From the NCBI GenBank assembly GCA_025455065.1, contig JALONG010000016.1, forward strand, positions 1 to 64,000: DNA of 64,000 bases. Direction: 5' to 3'. A program made the position numbers and the translations under genes. Under the pieces are notes generated by a model. It had not been told where the DNA came from and searched no databases. It saw nothing but the letters and a program-made list of their open reading frames with translations. This document shows, piece after piece, positions 1 to 10,011 of the stretch. Within the stretch, counting starts at the first letter, position 1. Each line of letters starts with the position of its first letter. This stretch comes from Candidatus Kapaibacterium sp. Lineage in GTDB: Bacteria > Bacteroidota > Ignavibacteria > Kapaibacteriales > UBA4661.

Positions 1-1359
1 CTTGCTGCAATGGAACGCCGCAATAGCTTTTATGCGGTGTTTGTGGCTGGCGCTATTCTTCTTGTGCTTGTGCTGGTCATTGTCTTGTCTAATGCTATTT
101 CGACGCTGGTTGTCGAGCGGATTATTCGCCTCCGCAATGCCGCGCAGAATGTGGAACGTGGCGATTTAGCCGTGAATACCGCCGATAATTTGGCTGATGA
201 AATCGGCGAACTTGCTACATCGTTTAATGGCATGGTGGGGGCAATAAAACAGGGCATTACGGATTTGGCTGAGGAAAAAGCAAGTGTGGAACGCAAAGTG
301 GAAGAAGCTGTGCGGGAAATGAGCGACCAACGGGCGTATTTGCAGGAAAGTGTTGCCGAAATGCTCAGTGCCGTAGAACGCTTTGCACAAGGCGACCTCA
401 CGAAACGCCTGAAACCACGCCGCAACGACGATATTGGGCGGTTGTTTGAAGGATACAACCAAGCAACCGAAAATGTTCGGCAGATAATGGCAAAAATTAT
501 TGAGGAATCAGAAATTACCGCCAGCGCGAGCGTAGAAATCACCAGCAGCATCGAACATATGACACGCGGAATCCAGCGCCAGCAGCAGCAATCAACGCAT
601 ATTGCCGTTTCAACCGAAGAAATGAGCAAGACAATTGAAGAGACGACGCAAAACACAACGCTTGTGGCAACGCAAGCCCAAGCCGCCAGAAAAGAAGCCG
701 AGTCGGGGGGCGATTCGCTGCGCACCATGATTGAAGCTATCGGTCGTGTAAACGAGATTGTGAGCCGTTCCGCAGGAAGTATGCAGCATTTGAGCAGCAG
801 CAGCGAACAAATTAGCGAAATGGCGGCTTCGATTGCCGATATTGCAGACCAAACGAACTTGCTGGCGCTTAATGCTGCCATCGAAGCGGCACGTGCAGGC
901 GAGCAGGGGCGAGGCTTTGCGGTGGTTGCCGATGAAGTACGCAAACTTGCCGAGCGTACCCAAACTGCTACCAAAGAAATTTCTCAGGTTGTTCGGACGA
1001 TTAAGCAGGATACCGAAAGCGTTGTTGAGACCATGAACGCAGGGGTGCGTGAAGTAGAAACGGCGCATTTGCTTGTGGGGCAAACTTCTTCGTCGCTCAA
1101 TCAAATTATCACCGCAATTCGGGAAATCTCGGATTTTATCACGCAATTAGCGACAACCAGCGAGGAGCAACACGCCACAAGTAGTGATATTGCGGGGAAT
1201 ATGGACACGATGACGATGGTGATTTCGCAGTCGGTGGCAGTGAGCGAGGAAATTGCCCGCACAGCAGACAGCCTGAGCCAAATGACGATGACCGTGCAGC
1301 GTATGATGCAGACCTTTACGGTGGAAGAGAAAAATTCCTCGGTGAAGCAATTGGTGTAA
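1..1359 (+). CDS. Methyl-accepting chemotaxis protein, 3' part
   Basis: This is the C-terminal part of a chemoreceptor; the frame is open to the left edge, so the start and the ligand-binding domain lie outside the window. From the first visible Met (base 10), residues 8-30 form a membrane helix that should be TM2. A HAMP domain follows at about 33-85 (P-like linker then [16 protein letters not shown]). A second HAMP-like unit lies at about 108-165 ([10 protein letters not shown] ... [13 protein letters not shown]), and the signalling coiled coil runs from about 185 to 440. The hairpin tip contains [20 protein letters not shown] and [16 protein letters not shown], the invariant CheA/CheW contact region of the family. 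No CheR/CheB-tethering pentapeptide is seen at the C-terminus (ends SVKQLV). The same second HAMP-like unit and tip recur in the beta-propeller chemoreceptor at 53727-57362. The ligand cannot be inferred. Confidence 0.95.
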   Translation, partial: LAAMERRNSFYAVFVAGAILLVLVLVIVLSNAISTLVVERIIRLRNAAQNVERGDLAVNTADNLADEIGELATSFNGMVGAIKQGITDLAEEKASVERKVEEAVREMSDQRAYLQESVAEMLSAVERFAQGDLTKRLKPRRNDDIGRLFEGYNQATENVRQIMAKIIEESEITASASVEITSSIEHMTRGIQRQQQQSTHIAVSTEEMSKTIEETTQNTTLVATQAQAARKEAESGGDSLRTMIEAIGRVNEIVSRSAGSMQHLSSSSEQISEMAASIADIADQTNLLALNAAIEAARAGEQGRGFAVVADEVRKLAERTQTATKEISQVVRTIKQDTESVVETMNAGVREVETAHLLVGQTSSSLNQIITAIREISDFITQLATTSEEQHATSSDIAGNMDTMTMVISQSVAVSEEIARTADSLSQMTMTVQRMMQTFTVEEKNSSVKQLV

Positions 1360-1498
1360 CAATACGATACGGTGCGGGAATCATCATTGCTACATGAAAT
1401 AAATTCATCATTGTTCAAATCTTATCCTTTGTTTTCAACGTTTTTACCAATAAATTTGCTGTACTACCACACACTACAAATTATTTCAGAGGCAAACA

Positions 1499-1885
1499 AT
1501 GGAAAACATCACCTACACCATTGACGGCAATAATATTCGTTCCCTTGATGAATTTTGGCATGAGTTTTCCCAAAAACTCAACGTTCCGCAACCACATAAA
1601 AAAACTCTGGATACCTTGGCAGAGTATGTTCAAACCGCTCCCGGGACAATGGGCAAAAGAATACTTGTTGTTTGGAAAAACCATGATGTTTCCAAGAAGC
1701 AATTAGGTTACACTGCAACGATACAGTATTACTCTACGCAGTTGCAACAGTGCCACCATTCTGAGGTACTAGCACTCCATAAAGAACTTACACGCGCCAA
1801 GCGCAAAAATACAGCCCTTTTCGATGCAATTGTGGAGACTGTTCGGCAGAATGCCAACACAAGTATCGAAATGCGCTTAGAATAA
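1499..1885 (+). CDS. Barstar-like protein (putative ribonuclease inhibitor)
   Basis: The 128-residue product resembles barstar, the intracellular inhibitor of barnase-type ribonucleases. The opening YTIDGNNIRSLDEFWHEF followed by a long helix and KTLDTLAEYV matches the family order (strand, IxS/helix, then the LDALWDCL-like helix). LVVWKNHDVSK corresponds to the second core strand, and FDAIVETVRQNA to the C-terminal helix before the last strand. It is longer than classical barstar (about 90 residues), with an insertion around residues 70-105, and the acidic Tyr/Asp barnase-binding face is poorly kept. An AGAGG lies upstream of the ATG. No ribonuclease is encoded beside it: upstream is a chemoreceptor and the downstream kinase is convergent. 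It could be an orphan immunity protein or a divergent fold relative. The assignment is by eye and moderate. Confidence 0.55.
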   Translation: MENITYTIDGNNIRSLDEFWHEFSQKLNVPQPHKKTLDTLAEYVQTAPGTMGKRILVVWKNHDVSKKQLGYTATIQYYSTQLQQCHHSEVLALHKELTRAKRKNTALFDAIVETVRQNANTSIEMRLE

Positions 1886-1898
1886 GGCGTTGCTTCGT

Positions 1899-1936
1899 GC
1901 ATTTGCTTTACGCATTTGCTTTACGCATTTGCTTTT
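1899..1936. repeat. Three tandem copies of a 13-bp unit over a stop codon
   Basis: The unit GCATTTGCTTTAC occurs at 1899-1911 and 1912-1924, with a third near-identical copy from 1925. It spans the stop codon (1921-1923) of the leftward histidine kinase, so the last kinase residues (KANA) are encoded by the repeat. Because 13 is not a multiple of three, gain or loss of a unit would change the C-terminal tail frame. Confidence 0.85.
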
Positions 1937-4257
1937 GAAGCAGAAGGAATTTCTACAATAAACTTCGCCCCTTTGCCGATTTCCGACTCGCACCACACCC
2001 GACCGTTCATTGCTTCTGCCATGCGTTTGACAATGCTCAAACCAAGACCATTGCTTTGTTCTCCGGCAGTCGGGCGGGCGCTTAGGCGGACAAATTTGCC
2101 AAAAAGTTTGCTCATCTCTTCTTGCGAAATACCCGGACCTTCGTCCTGTACCTGTATCCGAACTACACCCACACCTTGTGTAACCCGCACCCATACTTGC
2201 TTTCCGAGTGGCGAGTATTTGACAGCATTAGAAATAAGATTGTCAAGAATTTGTGTCATTGCCTGTAAATCCGCCGTTGCACAGTACGTTCCGGCGCTTT
2301 CTGCGTTGGTAGGCTCAATGTGCAGAAGTATTTGTTTTTGTGCTGCCCGTGCTTGATAATCATCGGCGATTTGGTGTGTGAGAGCAACAATATCAACCGA
2401 TGTAGGGCGAAAATTGAGTTTTCCCGATTCAATCGCGTTTATATCCAAAAGATTCGTAATAATTTCCGACATCCTCTGTGCCGTCAGTGAGATAATCTGC
2501 GCCCTCTCAATGGTTTCTTCCTTCGAGAGTTTCTCAGAGAATTGCATGATAAGCGCTGCGTTGAGCTGTATGGAAGTTAATGGGTTTTTCAAATCGTGTG
2601 CCGCAATGCCCAAAAACTCATTCTTTTCCTGATTTAATGCCTCCAACTGTACGTTTTGTTCTTGAAGTTCCGTATTGGCAATTTGAATTGTTGCCGCTTG
2701 CTCTTCGAGGAGTTCCTGTTGGCGAAGAATTTCACTGTTCTGCTCTTGAACGGTGGCAAAAGCGTGAGCATTATTAAGCGCCGCAGCCAAATACGCCGCA
2801 AGAGTGCGGATAATGTCTAATTGATAGGTGCTGATAGCATTGCGGCGAAAACATTGCACCGTCAGCACACCAACTGCTTTATCCACGACAAGCAACGGAA
2901 TAAACAGCAGCGATTGGGGAAATTCCTGCGGCGCAAAGATGTCCTTGGGAACGTACATCTCCTGAACATAGCGTGAATACTCATTTGCATAATCGTTGAT
3001 ATAAACTTCGTTTTGGTGAACCAGACACCAGACCGCGAGACTGTTTTTACTCGCCATAGATATTTGGCAAGGAGCAATACGTTGTCCGTCCTTGACGGTG
3101 AGAATGTCTTCAATAGTCGAATTTTGCTCGTTGTAAATACCGATAGCGAAAACATCAACATCAATGAGTTGAATCAGATTGTGATAGAGAATATCCACAA
3201 TGCGCTCGGTTTCCAGCGAAGACGAGAGATTTCTGCCGATGCTGCTTAAAATGCGCAGATTGGAATACGACGCATTGAGTTGTTGCATATGTTCTCGTAC
3301 GCTCGTGGTCATGCTGTTAAACACCCGCCCCAAGTCGGCAATCTCGTCATTGCTTGTCGTTGTCACAACAACGGAATAATCCCCTTCGGAAAGGCGACGC
3401 GAGGCTTGTTGTAAGGCAACAATCGGTGCTGCGATGCGCCGTGCAAGCGTAAAAGCGGCAATAATGCTGACAATAATGGAAAGGAGCGTAATAACAAGGG
3501 TTTGTTGCTCCTGCGCTGAGGATTCTTCTTGTTTGAGGGTTTCAATGCGGCGTATAATTGGCTCTATTGCTTCAAACTCTTTGTCGAGGCTTTGTTCCAA
3601 CAGCATCAGTTCTTGGAGAAGCAACACGGTTCGTTCAAAATCCTGAAGATAGGCAAACGCTAATTTCTGCATTTCCTGTTGTTTGGACAAAGCAAGACCG
3701 GAAGCACTAAGGGTGGTCAGCAACGATAAAATACTGCTGCGTACTTTTGTGGCATAGCTTGTGTCATTGCGTAAAAAATAGTCCTTCTCACGGCGGCGTG
3801 TCTCCAAAACGATGATGTTGAGCCGCTCAAGACCTAATTCTTCCACCATATTTTGGAGCTTGTGCGCATTGCGCCGAAACGCTCCTTCGGTGCCGGAATT
3901 TTCATCGTAGCCGCGTTCTTTAATTTTTGTGCCTATTTGCTCTGAAGTAGCCGAAAAGCGCTGTATTCCTAAAAGGAGTTCTGTTGTGAACCATTCGTTG
4001 GGGTAGCCGAGAAGCGTTTTCCGAAATCTGGTACAAGATTCCCTCACTTCTCGTAAATCCTGTGTTCGGCGAGTTCTGAGAAAGAGCCGTGCGTTGGTGT
4101 GCGCTTTGAGTAAATCCACATACAAAAGCTGCACATCGTTTTTGGTTTTTAATGCTTGACCGCGAACAAGCGATACAAAAGCAACGATGATAGTAAAAAG
4201 CACAAGAAGCAATGCAAAGCCGAGAAGTTTTGCATTTAGGGTAAATCGTTGCTGCAT
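1921..4257 (-). CDS. Membrane sensor histidine kinase (4-helix sensor, HAMP, GAF)
   Basis: A 778-residue transmembrane histidine kinase. It has TM1 at about 10-32 and a mostly helical periplasmic region of about 220 residues. TM2 (TLVITLLSIIVSIIAAFTLA) lies near 252-275. A HAMP domain follows to about 325, then a GAF domain at about 335-495 and a short coiled coil. The HisKA helix carries EFLGIAAHDLKNPL (phospho-acceptor His), and the HATPase domain ends the protein with NAVKYSPLG, DEGPGIS and GLGLSIVKRM boxes. The frame is open 27 codons further up, but the Met at 4257 directly precedes the TM1 signal anchor and is preferred. No response regulator is adjacent. The catalytic core closely resembles four other kinases in the window, and the tail is encoded in a tandem repeat. 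The signal is unknown. Confidence 0.9.
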   Translation of the reverse strand: MQQRFTLNAKLLGFALLLVLFTIIVAFVSLVRGQALKTKNDVQLLYVDLLKAHTNARLFLRTRRTQDLREVRESCTRFRKTLLGYPNEWFTTELLLGIQRFSATSEQIGTKIKERGYDENSGTEGAFRRNAHKLQNMVEELGLERLNIIVLETRRREKDYFLRNDTSYATKVRSSILSLLTTLSASGLALSKQQEMQKLAFAYLQDFERTVLLLQELMLLEQSLDKEFEAIEPIIRRIETLKQEESSAQEQQTLVITLLSIIVSIIAAFTLARRIAAPIVALQQASRRLSEGDYSVVVTTTSNDEIADLGRVFNSMTTSVREHMQQLNASYSNLRILSSIGRNLSSSLETERIVDILYHNLIQLIDVDVFAIGIYNEQNSTIEDILTVKDGQRIAPCQISMASKNSLAVWCLVHQNEVYINDYANEYSRYVQEMYVPKDIFAPQEFPQSLLFIPLLVVDKAVGVLTVQCFRRNAISTYQLDIIRTLAAYLAAALNNAHAFATVQEQNSEILRQQELLEEQAATIQIANTELQEQNVQLEALNQEKNEFLGIAAHDLKNPLTSIQLNAALIMQFSEKLSKEETIERAQIISLTAQRMSEIITNLLDINAIESGKLNFRPTSVDIVALTHQIADDYQARAAQKQILLHIEPTNAESAGTYCATADLQAMTQILDNLISNAVKYSPLGKQVWVRVTQGVGVVRIQVQDEGPGISQEEMSKLFGKFVRLSARPTAGEQSNGLGLSIVKRMAEAMNGRVWCESEIGKGAKFIVEIPSASKANA

Positions 4258-4441
4258 AAATGTACACCAAGCCCGATGAATATCGGTGCTGAAAATGAGT
4301 TGGACAAAAAGGATGAAGAGCGCGAATTTGCAAGGCAATGGTGAATATGCCGTTGTATTCCCTGACCAATTTTTTGCAGGGGAGTCGCGTTATTGGGTGT
4401 TGAAAAATAAGGCAGTAAAATTAGAGAAACGGGCGGAATAT

Positions 4442-7400
4442 TCAGTGTAACGTGTTGGTTACAAGCACATTCTGCATACCGTAATTTTGTGAAGAGCCAT
4501 TTGTTTGTAAACCGCCGTTTGTGCCGGAAGTACCGTTGGTTTCGCTTGTAAAGGAAGGCAATTCGACGATAAATGTCGCGCCTTTTCCGGCTTCCGATTC
4601 ACACCAAACCGTGCCGTCCATTGATTCGACCAATCGTTTGACGATATTCAAGCCTAATCCCGAACTATGCTCACCGCCCGTTGGTCGAGCGGACAAGCGT
4701 GTAAATTTCTTAAACAGCAGCAACGTATCTTCAGGTGTAATTCCCGGACCTTGGTCTTGAACCGAAAAGCGAATCTGCGTTGGGGATTCATTCCAAATCC
4801 GAACAAAAATGCGTGTTTCCGAAGGAGAAAATTTGATTGCGTTCGAGACCAGATTGGTAACAATTTGCTGCACAGCGCGTTTGTCAATCATGGTGCAGCG
4901 CTGATGCGAATAATCGGCAAAATGCAGAATAATCTGCTTATTCGCCGCCAATCCGCTTAATTCCTCAAGTGTTTCTGCGACAAGCGGCGCGAGGTGATGA
5001 CAAGCGATGTCCAACTTCATCGTTCCGGAGTCCAACGCATCAATATCAAGCAAATCCGTGATGATTTTGGTCATACGCTCACCGACCAGACGGATGCGGC
5101 GAATTTGGGTAACAATTTCTTCCGACGACATTTTTTCTGTGTACCGCTCCAGCGTTGAAGAAGACAAAATAATGCTTGAAAGCGGGTTTTTCAGGTCATG
5201 CGCGACAATGCGTATCATCTCGTTTTTCATGGCACTGATTTCATGCAGTTGTGCATTGGCAAGTTGTAATCCGGCATTACTTTCGAGTATCTCACTGTTC
5301 GCAATTTCAATATTCCGAGCCTGCTCTTCCAAGACCTGTTGTTGTCGTAAAATTTCTTCGTTTTGTTCGCGGATATGTTTTGTTCGCTTTTCCACCAAAT
5401 GCAGTAATGCTTTTTTCTGCGCACGTAACTGCCAAACACGCAGAAGGAAAAGTGCATACACAATACCTGTAAACAGCACTGCGCAGACCAGCAAAAACCA
5501 CCACGTTTGAAAAAAATACGGCTCAATGTTCACATAAACATCCATGCCCGTCGTATTCCACATCTCATCGTTGTTGCAAGCAATCACGCGGAAGCGATAA
5601 ACGTTTGGCGGCAAATTCGTGTAATAGGCTTTGCGGCGCGTCCCGACATCAATCCATGTTGTATCAAACCCTTCCAAGCGAAACCGAAAGCGCGTTTTTG
5701 TCGGGGTCATCATGCTCAGACCGGTGTAGGAAAATTCAATAGAGCGTGTTCCCGCAGGGAGCGTGATTGTGTCGGCATTCCGTGTATCGGCATTGCGAGG
5801 GGATGTGCCTGATGGAAGAGGTGAAGAATACAAACTCTGCCGCATTGGTGATGAAATCCGCAGAAGTGAATCATACACAGAATAAACACGGTTATCGGCG
5901 GTGATTTTTTCAATATACACTGCCGGAATGACGGTATTACGCCGAACATTGCGCGTATCAAGCACCGAAACGCCCCCCAGCGTCGGAAACCAAGCACGCC
6001 CAAGCGCTGCATCGAAATAGGCTTTGCTTGCGCCCGTACACTCGGTTGCGCTCATTCCGTCGGCTTTGGTAAAACGGGAAAAAAGAATTGTCCTAATCAA
6101 CCCATTTGCGCACTGTTCGAGTTCTTTTTGGGAAACCATGATAACACCATCCGGCGTTGTAAGCCAGAAATGGTCGTTGTTGTCTTGGAGAATATCGAAA
6201 ATAACGGCGCTGCTAAGTCCTTGTTTTGTGCCTACGGCGGAAAAAATTCCTCTGCGCTCGTCGTCCATTCGCGCTAACCCATTTACCGTAGCAAACCAGA
6301 GTTTGCCGTGTGAATCTTCCAGAACTTGAAACACCACATTCGCGGGAAGTCCTTCGCTTGTGGTATAATTCCGAAAAACACCGTTCCGAAAGGCAATCAC
6401 TCCTCCGCCGTCAGTGCCGAACCACATCGTTCCTTTCGAGTCTTGGGTAATGGACAGGAAATAATCATGCTGTAAATCCATGTTTTCGCGGGAGTACCGC
6501 GTAATGGTCATTTTGCCGTTCTTTTCTTCCAACACGTTCAGTCCCTTGCGCGTACCAACCCAGATTTTACCGTCGTTGTCCTCAAAGACCAAACGCACTT
6601 CATTGTAGGAAAGACCATCATCAACAGTGTAGGTTTTTTTTCGTTTGCCGTCCCAACAAACAACCCCAGCAAAGGTCGCAATCCAAAGCCTACCGCGCTT
6701 GTCGCGCACAATATGGCGCACGGTGTTATCGGGTAACGATTTGTTTTCAAGGGTGAATTGGCGGATAATTGGTCTATTTCCATTGCTGAATCGCAGGTGA
6801 TGTAATCCTTTGTTCGTCCCAATCCAAAATGAACCGTTGCGGTCTTTGTAAATATGATGAACCAGCGAATTGGATAAGCCTTCCAAGGTTGTATAATTCG
6901 TGAATTTACCGTCGCTGAGACTTGTCAAGGCGGTGTAGTAGGTTCCAATCCAAATATTGCCTTCAATATCCTCGCTAATAGCTTCAACGTTGGTGAGTTT
7001 ATCCCCCAAAGTAAATGAATCAGTCAATCCGTTACTATACCGTGCCAAGCGAGCATTGACCATACCTATCCACAAGGTGCGATGCCTGTCGGTAAAAACT
7101 TTTCTAACAACACTTCGCCGAAAATATGCTCCCGAAGCGCCTTCTAGGGTGTAGTGATACTTATCCGTAATGTGGTGCTTGCTAACAATAAACCCAAGCC
7201 CTTGTTCCATACCCGCAACCCAAAGCGTGTCGCCACGTCCTTGCGTAAACGAAACAGCATTTGCACTTGTTCCGAAACGGGAAGCAACAGGTTGAACATG
7301 ATGATTTTTGGCAGAAAGCACGTAGATGCCCTTCCCGCGAGTGCCAACCCAGAGATTTCCCGCGCTGTCAAGATGCAGCGCCCAAATTTGCATTCCGGCG

Positions 7401-8101
7401 AAAAACGGAACAGTTTCGATTTGTGGTGCGTTATTGGGTTCAATTCGTGCTTGTTGTAAGCCTGCGCTTGTGCCTATCCACAATGTGCCGATGCTGCTCT
7501 GGTGCTGCTTATGCTGCTGCTTATACTGCTGCGCGGATATTACTTGTGGGTCTGAAACAAAAAGGAGGGAATGAATTGTTGAGGAGGCGGGATGAGCTTT
7601 GTTGTCGTTGTTTTGAAAGGCGATAAAATTTCCATTGGCGAAGCGGTAAAGTCCGTCGTTGCTGGTGCTGCCAGCCCAAATCGCGCCCGAACTGTCTTGG
7701 CATAGACAATAAAATCCTGCTGAGCGAATACTCGGCACGGTTGAACGGTTAAACGCCGTAAACTGTGAGCCGTCGAACCGAGCAAGACCATTAAACGTTG
7801 CAAGCCATAAATAACGGTCACGGGATTGCAAAATATCCAGCACAGCCGTTGAAGGTGAGCCTTCGTCGGTACTCCATGAACGCAGCGTATATTGGGTGAG
7901 AAGTTTTTGCGGTGAAAGCCCTTGTGGAAGAAGTCTCAGGGGGGCGATAATAAGCAAACAACCAAGACACAGGAGATTACACCAATGACCCGCTCCCTTC
8001 TGTTCGTGGCATAACGAAGCGAGAGCAGACAGTATTCGGCTGACATAAACCTTTATCCGTTGTTGAAGCGAGAACATAACCATTGTCTGGAAAGTACACA
8101 A
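4442..8101 (-). CDS. Two-component sensor kinase with periplasmic beta-propeller
   Basis: A 1219-residue sensor of the reg_prop/Y_Y_Y class. A hydrophobic signal/anchor segment lies at about 39-58. From about 70 to 735 there are roughly 14 propeller repeats of the type DSxGxLWVGTxxGL (LWIGTSAGLQQA, LWVGTRGKGIYVL, IWVGTRKGLNVL). A Y_Y_Y domain follows at about 790-855 (IEFSYTGLSMMTPTKTRFRF, LEGFDTTWIDVG), then a TM helix at about 862-884 and a coiled coil. The HisKA domain contains MIRIVAHDLKNPLSSI, and a HATPase domain runs from about 1070 to 1190. Unlike the hybrid two-component systems of gut Bacteroides, it has no receiver or AraC domain, so its response regulator must be elsewhere. The N-terminus is uncertain: several Met codons occur in the first ten residues. 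The family usually senses polymers or their fragments; the ligand here is unknown. Confidence 0.93.
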   Translation of the reverse strand: MCTFQTMVMFSLQQRIKVYVSRILSALASLCHEQKGAGHWCNLLCLGCLLIIAPLRLLPQGLSPQKLLTQYTLRSWSTDEGSPSTAVLDILQSRDRYLWLATFNGLARFDGSQFTAFNRSTVPSIRSAGFYCLCQDSSGAIWAGSTSNDGLYRFANGNFIAFQNNDNKAHPASSTIHSLLFVSDPQVISAQQYKQQHKQHQSSIGTLWIGTSAGLQQARIEPNNAPQIETVPFFAGMQIWALHLDSAGNLWVGTRGKGIYVLSAKNHHVQPVASRFGTSANAVSFTQGRGDTLWVAGMEQGLGFIVSKHHITDKYHYTLEGASGAYFRRSVVRKVFTDRHRTLWIGMVNARLARYSNGLTDSFTLGDKLTNVEAISEDIEGNIWIGTYYTALTSLSDGKFTNYTTLEGLSNSLVHHIYKDRNGSFWIGTNKGLHHLRFSNGNRPIIRQFTLENKSLPDNTVRHIVRDKRGRLWIATFAGVVCWDGKRKKTYTVDDGLSYNEVRLVFEDNDGKIWVGTRKGLNVLEEKNGKMTITRYSRENMDLQHDYFLSITQDSKGTMWFGTDGGGVIAFRNGVFRNYTTSEGLPANVVFQVLEDSHGKLWFATVNGLARMDDERRGIFSAVGTKQGLSSAVIFDILQDNNDHFWLTTPDGVIMVSQKELEQCANGLIRTILFSRFTKADGMSATECTGASKAYFDAALGRAWFPTLGGVSVLDTRNVRRNTVIPAVYIEKITADNRVYSVYDSLLRISSPMRQSLYSSPLPSGTSPRNADTRNADTITLPAGTRSIEFSYTGLSMMTPTKTRFRFRLEGFDTTWIDVGTRRKAYYTNLPPNVYRFRVIACNNDEMWNTTGMDVYVNIEPYFFQTWWFLLVCAVLFTGIVYALFLLRVWQLRAQKKALLHLVEKRTKHIREQNEEILRQQQVLEEQARNIEIANSEILESNAGLQLANAQLHEISAMKNEMIRIVAHDLKNPLSSIILSSSTLERYTEKMSSEEIVTQIRRIRLVGERMTKIITDLLDIDALDSGTMKLDIACHHLAPLVAETLEELSGLAANKQIILHFADYSHQRCTMIDKRAVQQIVTNLVSNAIKFSPSETRIFVRIWNESPTQIRFSVQDQGPGITPEDTLLLFKKFTRLSARPTGGEHSSGLGLNIVKRLVESMDGTVWCESEAGKGATFIVELPSFTSETNGTSGTNGGLQTNGSSQNYGMQNVLVTNTLH

Positions 8102-8184
8102 TAATCACGTTCCAAATTACGGGAAATCCCCAATGCGTCCAACAAGTGGGTTGTGTGTTGCGAAATGGTATTATTGGCTGAGAT

Positions 8185-9792
8185 TTACTTATTCTTCGCT
8201 AGTTTCTGGACTTCAGGAAAAAGCTGAATTGCCTTTTGAACCTGTTTGTCGGCGGTGATGTCCACCATTGTTTTTTCGTTCAGATTCCAGATATTACGCG
8301 CTATTTGAGCCTTTATGTAGGTTTTGATGGTGCGTTCATCGGTTTTGTACTGTGCTTCGTTCCACTGAATACCCTTTTTTTCTGCCATAGCACCTAAACG
8401 AGAAATGGCTTCATTGCTGACGGTATAGCTGCTCAAAAAACGCGGCATTTCCGTTTGGTATTGCTTGCGAAGTTGTTCGCCGTTTTCGCTGATGTACGCA
8501 TCGGTAAATTCGCGTAAAACCTTGCTTGCAAGCTCAATTAGCAGTTTTGTTGCTGTGTCGTGTTTGACGACGTAATCCGGCACAATGCCGCCACCGCCAT
8601 AGACAACACGCCCTCCCAGCGTTTTGAAGGCGGGACGCGATGAATCACCTTTTTCTTTGTGGGTGAAATTATCACCTTCTTCGGCTTCGGTGCGTCCTTG
8701 CAAAGCACGATATTTCTTGGCATCCTTGTAATCACGCTGAATGGAACGCCCCGACGGAGTGTAATACCGGGAGACAGTCAGTCGGTACGATGAGCCGTCA
8801 GACATATCGTATGAACGCTGAACTAAGCCTTTGCCAAAGGATGTTTCTCCCACAATTAAGCCTCTGTCTAAATCCTGAACGGCTCCCGCAACAATTTCGC
8901 TTGCGGAGGCAGAACCTGCATCAATCAAAATGATAAGTGGAATATCTTCAAACTCTCCGCCTCCGGTTCCAATATATTCATCAGTTGTAGAGGCATCACG
9001 CCCTTTGGTATAAACAATTTTTTTGCCGTCGGGAATAAACGCATCCGCCATTTCATAGGCTTGTTCCAAAAGCCCGCCCGGATTGCCGCGCAAATCCAAA
9101 ATCATCCGTTTCATGCCTTCGGAACGCAACTTTCGTGAGGCTTGCACGAACTCTTCAAACATGGTGGCGCGGAATTGATTGACTGAAATATAGCCAATAT
9201 CGGTGTTGGGAATAAGAAATGCTGCACTGACGCTGTAAATCGGGATTTTGTCGCGGGTGATGGTGAAATCTACAAGGTCAGTCATCATGCCGCGTTTGAT
9301 GCTCACGGTTACTTGTGTGCCTTTTTCGCCTTTCAAACGCCGCACAACGGCTGTGTCGGCAAGCCCAATCGCATTTTTGCCGTCAATTTTTACGATTTTG
9401 TCTCCGGCACGAATCCCCAATTTTTCACTCGGACCGCCAATTATCGGCGTTGCGACGGTGATAGTGTCGTTAATGATTTCAAACTGAATCCCGATACCTT
9501 CAAAACTGCCAAAAAGATCTTCGCGTTCACGCTGTTTGAGCGATGCGGGAACATAGACCGAATGCGGGTCTAATTCGGAGAGCATTGCTTTTATCGCCGT
9601 TTCGGTGAGGTCTCGCGTTTTGACGGAATCTACATAATTCTTTTCGGCATTTTCGAGGATGCTTTCAAATTTTCGTGCCTGTTCGCGTGTCGGTGTTAAA
9701 CCCGGAATGCGAGACATGAAGCGTTGTGCAATGAATATTCCGGCAACAATGCCGATGATAATTCCAACAAGTACAAGGGCTGTTTTTTTCAT
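8185..9792 (-). CDS. ctpA: C-terminal processing peptidase, S41 family (CtpA/Prc type)
   Basis: A 535-residue envelope serine protease. It starts with an N-terminal signal anchor (MKKTALVLVGIIIGIVAGIF). A PDZ domain at about 90-175 (GIGIQFEI, AGDKIVKIDGK) selects C-terminal tails of substrates. The S41 catalytic domain follows: the nucleophile lies in LIDAGSASASEIVAGA and the lysine in GETSFGKGLVQ, the Ser/Lys dyad of the family. GGRVVYGGGGIVPDYV is typical of the Bacteroidota branch. A helical region of about 110 residues ends the protein. The start was placed at the Met beginning the signal anchor; the open frame adds six codons upstream. It is transcribed divergently from the giant T9SS protein gene, about 220 bp apart. 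Known relatives trim or degrade periplasmic and exported proteins; a specific substrate cannot be deduced. Confidence 0.93.
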   Translation of the reverse strand: MKKTALVLVGIIIGIVAGIFIAQRFMSRIPGLTPTREQARKFESILENAEKNYVDSVKTRDLTETAIKAMLSELDPHSVYVPASLKQREREDLFGSFEGIGIQFEIINDTITVATPIIGGPSEKLGIRAGDKIVKIDGKNAIGLADTAVVRRLKGEKGTQVTVSIKRGMMTDLVDFTITRDKIPIYSVSAAFLIPNTDIGYISVNQFRATMFEEFVQASRKLRSEGMKRMILDLRGNPGGLLEQAYEMADAFIPDGKKIVYTKGRDASTTDEYIGTGGGEFEDIPLIILIDAGSASASEIVAGAVQDLDRGLIVGETSFGKGLVQRSYDMSDGSSYRLTVSRYYTPSGRSIQRDYKDAKKYRALQGRTEAEEGDNFTHKEKGDSSRPAFKTLGGRVVYGGGGIVPDYVVKHDTATKLLIELASKVLREFTDAYISENGEQLRKQYQTEMPRFLSSYTVSNEAISRLGAMAEKKGIQWNEAQYKTDERTIKTYIKAQIARNIWNLNEKTMVDITADKQVQKAIQLFPEVQKLAKNK

Positions 9793-9923
9793 AACGGCGA
9801 AAAGATACATCGAAAGTGAAGTTTCCGTAAACTAGCAAAAATGCGGCTTTCAAGCAATCCAAAACCGAACTTCTTCACAAAAAATATGACTTTTTGTCAT
9901 GGTAAAATAGGACTTTTCAGGTC

Positions 9924-9954
9924 TTGTAACAATCGAAAAAGTTCTGTATTTTAC
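9924..9954 (+). promoter_or_regulatory. Possible Bacteroidota-type promoter of the giant protein gene
   Basis: CTTG (TTG at 9924-9926) is followed after 20 bases by TATTTTAC (9947-9954). This resembles the Bacteroidota -33 TTTG / -7 TAnnTTTG pattern. Transcription would start about 50 bases before the ATG at 10012. It is a motif match only. Confidence 0.3.
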
Positions 9955-10011
9955 AGGCTACTTCCTACCTTCTTTCTCGTCAGTATGTATCATGCTTTAA
10001 AGGCAACCATC

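Noticed and set aside
1499-1885. Barnase-barstar toxin-antitoxin pair
   Set aside because: No ribonuclease gene is found on either side, so at most an orphan inhibitor is supported.
4442-8101. Full hybrid two-component system (propeller kinase with receiver and AraC output)
   Set aside because: The protein ends after the HATPase domain; no receiver or AraC motif is present here or in the next genes.
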